The translations under genes were made by a program, and so were the position numbers. The notes under the pieces are model-generated. The model worked only from the letters and a program-made list of their open reading frames with translations, did no database searches and was not told the DNA's origin. Positions 59,114 through 64,000 of a DNA stretch of 64,000 nt are shown in pieces. Numbering within the stretch: position 1 is the first letter of the stretch; the number at the start of each line of letters is the position of its first letter. Location of the stretch: positions 56,838 to 120,837 of the forward strand of contig NZ_QJSD01000010.1 of assembly GCF_003313245.1 (NCBI RefSeq), in the 5' to 3' direction. The stretch is from Primorskyibacter marinus (GTDB taxonomy: Bacteria; Pseudomonadota; Alphaproteobacteria; Rhodobacterales; Rhodobacteraceae).

Positions 59114-61441
59114 ATGCACTTAAAACACGTTGAGATATCAAACTTTCGCAAGCTCCTATCTGTCCGTATCGATTTTGCTGAGCAAACTACTTTGTTTGTT
59201 GGTGCCAACAACAGTGGCAAGACATCTGCGATGCAGGCACTGCGACGCTTCCTTTCGGCTCGGAACCAAACCTTTTCCACCCACGACATAACTTTGAGCC
59301 ATTGGGGCGAGATCAACAATCTGGGGCAGGCTTGGCTGGACTGTCGGGACGGGGCTACGAAGCCTAACCTGTCAATGGGTTTGTGGGCGACGTTCCTGCC
59401 GACTCTCGATTTATGGCTGGAAGTCTTGCCGAAGGAACTGCATCTGGTCAGTAAACTTCTGCCAACCCTCGATTGGTCCGGTGGTCTTCTCGGGGTCAGG
59501 CTACGCTTGGAGCCCAAAGATACAGAGCATTTATTTAAGGAGTTTGTCGAGGCGATCGGTTCCACCGAGGCATTGTCGAGCGCCATCGCTGAAAAGGATG
59601 GTGAAAGCGGCCCACCTGAGAAACTTACGCTTTGGCCCAGCAATATGATGGATTTCTTGTCTCGAAAGCTCGATACCCACTTTCGAGTTCGAGCATATTG
59701 TCTCGACCCTGAAAAGTTAACTGAACCCCAGAAGGCGATAGCACAACCACAGGCTCTTTCTGAAGATTCTCTGCCTGTTGAAGGAGACCCTCTTGCGGGG
59801 CTTATCCGCGTGAACGAGATCAATGCCCAGCGGGGCTTCGGAGATAGTCAATCCACAGTTTCAGAAGATGACGCCGGAGCTCCTTCCGGAAGCCATCGCC
59901 TATCCGATCAATTGCGTGCCTACTACAAAAAACATCTTGATCCGTCCGATCGACCGGGAGTCGACGACCTGGGCGCTCTTCAGGCAATTGAGTATGCTCA
60001 GAAGGCATTCGACGAAAGACTTGCAGAAAGTTTCAAAGCCGCCTTTTCTGAAGTGAAAGGAATTGGCTATCCTGGCGTCACCGACCCCAAACCCCACGTG
60101 GCAACCAAGCTCCGTACGGTCGATGGTCTTAATCATCAGGCGGCGGTCTCATTCCAAGTCGATATGATTGACTCTGACGAGACCGTTCCGATCATCCGGC
60201 TTCCTGAGGACAACAATGGCTTAGGTTATCAGAATCTTATCTCAATGATATTCAGGCTAATGAGCTTCCGCGACGCATGGATGAGGGTCGGGAAGGCCTC
60301 CAAGACGACAGAAGACGTAGAGTTCGAGCCGCTTCATCTCGTACTCGTTGAAGAGCCTGAGGCTCACCTCCATGCCCAAGTACAGCAAGTATTTATAAAG
60401 AAGGCATACGAGGTTCTGAGGGGGCATCCGGATCTGGGAGAGAAGGTCGGATTGCGAACCCAGTTGGTTGTCAGCACACATTCGAGCCATGTGGCCCATG
60501 AAACTCCCTATGCATGTTTGCGGTACTTCCGGCGGCTGCCCGCAGGAATGGACAAGGTCGCCGTTCCGGTTTCGTCGGTGGTAAATCTGACGCGGGCCTT
60601 TGGCGAGGAGACTGAGACCTCCCGATTTGTAACCCGATACATCCGAGCGCAACATGCTGATCTGTTCTTCGCAGATGCTGCGATACTTGTGGAGGGTTCA
60701 GCAGAGCGGATGATGCTGCCGAACTTCATCAAGAAGGATTTTGAACGCCTCAACCAAGGCTACATTACCATTCTTGAAGTCGGTGGCAGCCATGCACACA
60801 AACTCAAGAACCTAATGGATACGTTAGGGCTGACTACACTGGTGATCACAGACCTCGACGCCCAAGAAGAATACACGGTCCACGACGCTAAAAAGGGAAA
60901 AGATGTCACGAAACGCAGGGCGACCCAGCCCAAGATCGGGAATGGACAGCTCACCAATAACGATACATTGAAAGTCTGGTGCCCGCAAGAATCCACCGTG
61001 GACGCGCTATTGGATGCGTCCTTGAGCAAGGTCATACCGCACGATGCCCTCTACGCTGTTCGGGTAGCCTATCAGACGCCGGTTAAGGTCTGCTGGCTGC
61101 CCCACGGCCACTTCGAGCAAACGGCTTTGCCATACACTTTCGAGGACGCGTTGGTTTTCGAGAACTTAGAGTTCTTCTCAACGTTGGACGGCATCGGCTT
61201 GGTGAAGAAATTTAGGAACGGCATCGCGGACTCCAACAATGTTTCAGAAATCGCCAAAGACCTATTCGATGCGCTGAGAGAAGGCACCAAGGCTGAATTC
61301 GCGTTGCATGTCTTGGGCGCTGAAGGTTTCGAAAAGCTAAAGACTCCTGATTACATCGCCGAAGGCCTGCGCTGGCTGGAGGAACAGCTGACGAAAAAAC
61401 AGGTCGAGTTCCTCTCATCCGCGGGAGTTCCATCAGAATGA
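59114..61441 (+). CDS. GajA-like OLD-family nuclease (ABC ATPase plus Toprim)
   Basis: 775 residues from the ATG at 59114 giving MHLKHVEISNFRKL, the usual OLD N-terminus; a TTG at 59063 adds 17 residues. Walker A is GANNSGKTS (30-38), a signature-like GLGYQNLISMIF (369-380), Walker B LVEEPEAHLHAQ (E413/E414) and an H-loop STHSSH (454-459). The C-terminal Toprim domain has ILVEGSAERMMLP (E527) and ITDLDAQ (D580, D582), the metal-binding nuclease residues. It is longer than classical GajA (about 580) by an insertion near 140-330. It overlaps the helicase gene by 4 bp, as in class 2 OLD / Gabija operons. Confidence 0.85.
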   Translation: MHLKHVEISNFRKLLSVRIDFAEQTTLFVGANNSGKTSAMQALRRFLSARNQTFSTHDITLSHWGEINNLGQAWLDCRDGATKPNLSMGLWATFLPTLDLWLEVLPKELHLVSKLLPTLDWSGGLLGVRLRLEPKDTEHLFKEFVEAIGSTEALSSAIAEKDGESGPPEKLTLWPSNMMDFLSRKLDTHFRVRAYCLDPEKLTEPQKAIAQPQALSEDSLPVEGDPLAGLIRVNEINAQRGFGDSQSTVSEDDAGAPSGSHRLSDQLRAYYKKHLDPSDRPGVDDLGALQAIEYAQKAFDERLAESFKAAFSEVKGIGYPGVTDPKPHVATKLRTVDGLNHQAAVSFQVDMIDSDETVPIIRLPEDNNGLGYQNLISMIFRLMSFRDAWMRVGKASKTTEDVEFEPLHLVLVEEPEAHLHAQVQQVFIKKAYEVLRGHPDLGEKVGLRTQLVVSTHSSHVAHETPYACLRYFRRLPAGMDKVAVPVSSVVNLTRAFGEETETSRFVTRYIRAQHADLFFADAAILVEGSAERMMLPNFIKKDFERLNQGYITILEVGGSHAHKLKNLMDTLGLTTLVITDLDAQEEYTVHDAKKGKDVTKRRATQPKIGNGQLTNNDTLKVWCPQESTVDALLDASLSKVIPHDALYAVRVAYQTPVKVCWLPHGHFEQTALPYTFEDALVFENLEFFSTLDGIGLVKKFRNGIADSNNVSEIAKDLFDALREGTKAEFALHVLGAEGFEKLKTPDYIAEGLRWLEEQLTKKQVEFLSSAGVPSE

Positions 61442-63336
61442 GCCAAATGGAGACAGCGGATGCTGATTTTGATGACGAGGCCGACCGTATTATTCGGGAT
61501 AGCCTCAATTTGGACAAGCCTGTTAGCTTCTTTCTGTATGCGGGCGCGGGGTCGGGCAAAACGAGATCCCTCGTGGGGGCCATTGCGCACGTTCTGGCGT
61601 CTTCGGGAAGGCGACTATTGCTCTCCAGACAGAAAATCGGCGTCATCACCTATACCAATGCTGCTTGCGATGAGATCCGGCACAGGCTCGAGTATGATCC
61701 CAGAGTCGACGTATCCACCATCCATGCGTTCGCCTGGTCTCTTATAGATGGGCGTACCGAGGACATTCGCGCATGGGTGCGGCAATCTCTCGAGATATCC
61801 ATCGCTGAATTGAAAGAACAGATCGACAAAACCAAGAATACCAAGACTCAAGCCTATCAGGATCGTGTTAGATCCCATGAAACCAAAACCCGCAGATTGG
61901 AAGGCATCGCATCGGTTAAGAAGTTTATTTACAGCCCAAATGGCGACAATCGCAGTAGGGATTCGCTTAACCATTCCGAGGTCATCGCTATCGTCGCTCA
62001 GTACCTTGTCGAAAAGCCAGCCCTGCAGCAGCTTTTAATCTCCCGGTACCCCATCCTCTTGGTCGACGAGAGCCAAGACACCAACAAGGGGCTGATGGAG
62101 GCGCTGCTCACAGTTCAAGCGGCCAGATCCGGGGAATTTAGCTTGGGCTTGGTCGGGGATACGATGCAACGAATTTATCTCGATGGCAAATCCGATCTGG
62201 GCACCGGTATGCAAGGGTGGGCGCTCCCACGCAAGTTGATGAATCACCGTTCTGACTTGCGCATTATCGAGTTAATCAATCGTGTGCGCGCAGATGCAGA
62301 CGGTAATGCCCAGGTCGGTCGCACAGGCAAGGATGAGGGATTTGTGCGCCTTTTCGCCTTTGGCAACGATGTCGACAAACAGGAAGCCGAAAGTAAGGTT
62401 GCAGCTAAGATGGCTGAAATTACAGGCGACGAGGCATGGGAGGCAGATGGGCGGCAGTTCAAGACGTTGACGCTGGAACATCACATGGCTGCCGCCCGCT
62501 TCGGCTTTGACGCAATGTTTGAGCCGCTCTACGCTTCAAAGCGGCTTCAAACCGGTCTACTGGACGGATCTTCTGCGCCGCTTCGTTTTTTCAGTAAGCA
62601 GATCCTTCCGACTGTCAAAGCTCTGCTCGCGGAAGACAGATTTGCTGCCACGTCCGTCATTCGGGAGTTTTCCCCGCTGCTCGCCAGTATGAACCTCAAA
62701 AATGCGGGCGAGGATCAGATTGAGGCCTTGAGAGAAGCGCAAAAGGCTTGTGAAGAACTGCATTTGATCTTTCAAGATGAGAAAGTCCCTTCATTTTTGG
62801 AAGTTCTCGAAGTCGTTGCCAAGTCAGGTCTCTTCGCGGTGCCGGATGCATTGACACCATTCATCCGCTCAGACGTTTCCGAACTTGAATTGGATACCAG
62901 TGCTTCTAAGGACGAATTGGACGGCCAAGCCGACAATAATCAGGCTTGGCGCAGCATGCTTTCGACGCCATTCTGGCAAATCGAGGCTTATGATGAGTAT
63001 GTGAGTGGCCTATCTCCATTTGGCACCCACCAAGGGGTAAAAGGGCTCGAATTTCCACGCGTGATGGTGGTGATAAGCGATGAAGAAGCGCGAGGTTTTC
63101 TGTTCAGTTACGACAAGCTATTTGGCCTGAAACCACCCAGTGCCAATGATTTGAAGCGGGAAGCTGAGGGCGAAGATACAGCAGTCGCTCGTACGCGGCG
63201 ACTATTTTACGTTACCTGTAGTCGAGCGGAAAAAAGCTTGGCAATTGTTTGTTATACTAACGACCCTGACGCACTGGCCTCTTCAGTGGTAGATCGGGGC
63301 TGGTTTGACGAGAGCGAAGTGTTGAGATTGCGCTGA
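61438..63336 (+). CDS. GajB-like UvrD-family helicase
   Basis: 632 residues of a superfamily 1 helicase: Walker A AGAGSGKTRSL (35-45), motif Ia TYTNAACDEI, STIHAFAWSLI (93-103), Walker B ILLVDESQDTN (206-216), GLVGDTMQRIY, motif V GVKGLEFPRV and motif VI RRLFYVTCSRAEK near the C-terminus. All catalytic motifs are intact. Shorter than UvrD (about 720) and without its C-terminal tail, which fits the helicase partners of class 2 OLD nucleases (GajB). It overlaps the nuclease gene as ATGA and should act in the same anti-phage complex. Confidence 0.85.
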   Translation: MSQMETADADFDDEADRIIRDSLNLDKPVSFFLYAGAGSGKTRSLVGAIAHVLASSGRRLLLSRQKIGVITYTNAACDEIRHRLEYDPRVDVSTIHAFAWSLIDGRTEDIRAWVRQSLEISIAELKEQIDKTKNTKTQAYQDRVRSHETKTRRLEGIASVKKFIYSPNGDNRSRDSLNHSEVIAIVAQYLVEKPALQQLLISRYPILLVDESQDTNKGLMEALLTVQAARSGEFSLGLVGDTMQRIYLDGKSDLGTGMQGWALPRKLMNHRSDLRIIELINRVRADADGNAQVGRTGKDEGFVRLFAFGNDVDKQEAESKVAAKMAEITGDEAWEADGRQFKTLTLEHHMAAARFGFDAMFEPLYASKRLQTGLLDGSSAPLRFFSKQILPTVKALLAEDRFAATSVIREFSPLLASMNLKNAGEDQIEALREAQKACEELHLIFQDEKVPSFLEVLEVVAKSGLFAVPDALTPFIRSDVSELELDTSASKDELDGQADNNQAWRSMLSTPFWQIEAYDEYVSGLSPFGTHQGVKGLEFPRVMVVISDEEARGFLFSYDKLFGLKPPSANDLKREAEGEDTAVARTRRLFYVTCSRAEKSLAIVCYTNDPDALASSVVDRGWFDESEVLRLR

Positions 63337-63705
63337 AAATTCGGGGGGCATTTAGCTGGTTGCGCGGTTCGAGACCCCTACAGTTGGCAATACAATCGTT
63401 CGCGCTCGATACTCGAAGATGCGAAGCTCTAAGCGGTGGACAGAATAGCCATATATTGGTTGCTTTCTCGTGCCATAAAGGTGAACTATTCACCGAATGA
63501 CCGCAGCGCCGAGGCGGGTTTCCCCGCCTGCCACCCAAGCTGCTCAGAGGCTGAGGGCTGTCTACTTGATACAATCTCAGAATCGCCCCTTGTTCCACTT
63601 GTGAATCGGCGTGCGAAATTGACCCACTTGGGTGGGTTATGAGCGAGTAAAATTGACCCACCTGTTTTCGTTAGCATCCGCACAGAAAGTGCGGAGGAAG
63701 AGCAG
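63337..63705. other. Gap between the defence genes and the IS21 element
   Basis: The left part (63337-63599) has no gene. A 7-bp hairpin AGGCGGG/CCCGCCT (63512-63529) may end the defence operon. From about 63600 the sequence is the IS21-type left end. Confidence 0.55.
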
Positions 63706-64000
63706 GTGTTATTGATGGAAAGTGTATCGAAGATCCGTCTGTGGGTGCTGGTTGAAGGGCGCAGTATCCGGTCTGTTGCTCGGGCGACGGGATTATCGCG
63801 CAATACGATCAAGAAGTATCTGAAGGATGAGAGCCCGCCGAGCTACCAGCGCCAGGCCCCGCCGGTTCGGCACAAACTGTGCAACGGGTTTGATCTTCGG
63901 CTTCAGGACCTGTTCGATCAGGACCAGAAGCGACCACGCCGGGAGCGGCGAACGGCCGTGAGGCTTTATGAGCAGCTTGTGTCGGAAGGGTATACCGGTT
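63600..64000 (+). mobile_element. Left end of an IS21-family insertion sequence (partial)
   Basis: The tip appears to be TGTGAATCGGC at 63600. AAATTGACCCAC is repeated at 63616-63627 and 63650-63661, the multiple terminal repeats usual in IS21. A CCCAC/GTGGG hairpin lies between them. The istA reading frame follows and the element runs past the window. Confidence 0.75.
63706..64000 (+). CDS. istA: IS21-family transposase IstA, N-terminal part
   Basis: The frame opens with a GTG at 63706 (GGAGGAAG five bases upstream; an ATG at 63715 is the alternative) and continues without stop to the window edge: 98 codons. It has the helix-turn-helix segment IRLWVLVEGRSIRSVARATGLSRNTIKKYLKDE with PPSYQR after it and the RRERRTAVRLYEQLVSEGYTG region of IstA. 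The DDE catalytic domain and istB lie outside. Confidence 0.85.
   Translation, partial: MLLMESVSKIRLWVLVEGRSIRSVARATGLSRNTIKKYLKDESPPSYQRQAPPVRHKLCNGFDLRLQDLFDQDQKRPRRERRTAVRLYEQLVSEGYTG

Noticed and set aside
63360-63400. T-arm-like string GGTTCGAGACCC as a right-hand tRNA att copy
   Set aside because: It does not match the T arm of the tRNA-Arg at 53837 (CCGGGTTCAAGTCCTGG) and no other tRNA feature surrounds it.
54114-64000. CRISPR-associated or complete Tn7-like transposon
   Set aside because: Only TniQ is present; no tnsA, tnsB, tnsC, cas genes or repeat-spacer array is visible in the window.

Overview
The window is a stretch of alphaproteobacterial chromosome, most likely from the Rhodobacteraceae (Roseobacter group). 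The evidence is high GC by eye over the first 53 kb, a 44-residue aa3-oxidase subunit IV, a split F1-only ATP synthase operon (atpHAGDC), a MipZ-type ParA ATPase, a pyrB / membrane protein / inactive-dihydroorotase / plsY cluster, and the order ffh, GNAT, chorismate mutase, rpsP, rimM, trmD, rplS, rpmE. No database search was possible; every call is made from sequence motifs and gene order.

Positions 1-20 kb: an unknown membrane protein; an AzlCD exporter; a lipoprotein; the oxidase subunit; a minus-strand operon of a DmdC-like acyl-CoA dehydrogenase, a metallo-beta-lactamase-fold hydrolase and a small conserved protein; TsaC/Sua5, YqgE and a DsbD-alpha-like periplasmic protein; an RND efflux pair; MoaB with an unusual uracil-DNA glycosylase; and the pyrB cluster, in which the dihydroorotase-like gene has lost its metal ligands.

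Positions 20-53 kb are mostly housekeeping: prs; the F1 ATP synthase operon with a recognisable promoter and a shared terminator facing prs; gloB, clpA and an M23 peptidase; ffh behind a leader with three tandem hairpins; the rpsP-to-rpmE translation block with very small coupled reading frames; mipZ; a secreted CHRD/RTX protein; carB; aspS; hemerythrin; a DUF1800/DUF1501 pair; a response regulator; methylmalonyl-CoA epimerase; an EI24-like membrane protein; and a nitroreductase.

From about 53.06 kb to the right edge the character changes to an accessory island with sparse genes, more A+T and mobile-element parts. It starts with a gene-free stretch holding a 5' tRNA-Arg fragment and a decayed tRNA-Arg copy, followed by an intact tRNA-Arg(TCT). 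Then come a stand-alone TniQ-family protein pointing at the tRNA, three small unknown genes, a 167-bp MITE-like element with perfect inverted ends, two small orphan genes, a two-gene Gabija-like defence module (OLD/Toprim nuclease plus UvrD-like helicase, overlapping by 4 bp), and the left end of an IS21-family element that runs off the window. The likely reading is a tRNA-Arg integration hotspot repeatedly used by mobile DNA and carrying an anti-phage cassette.
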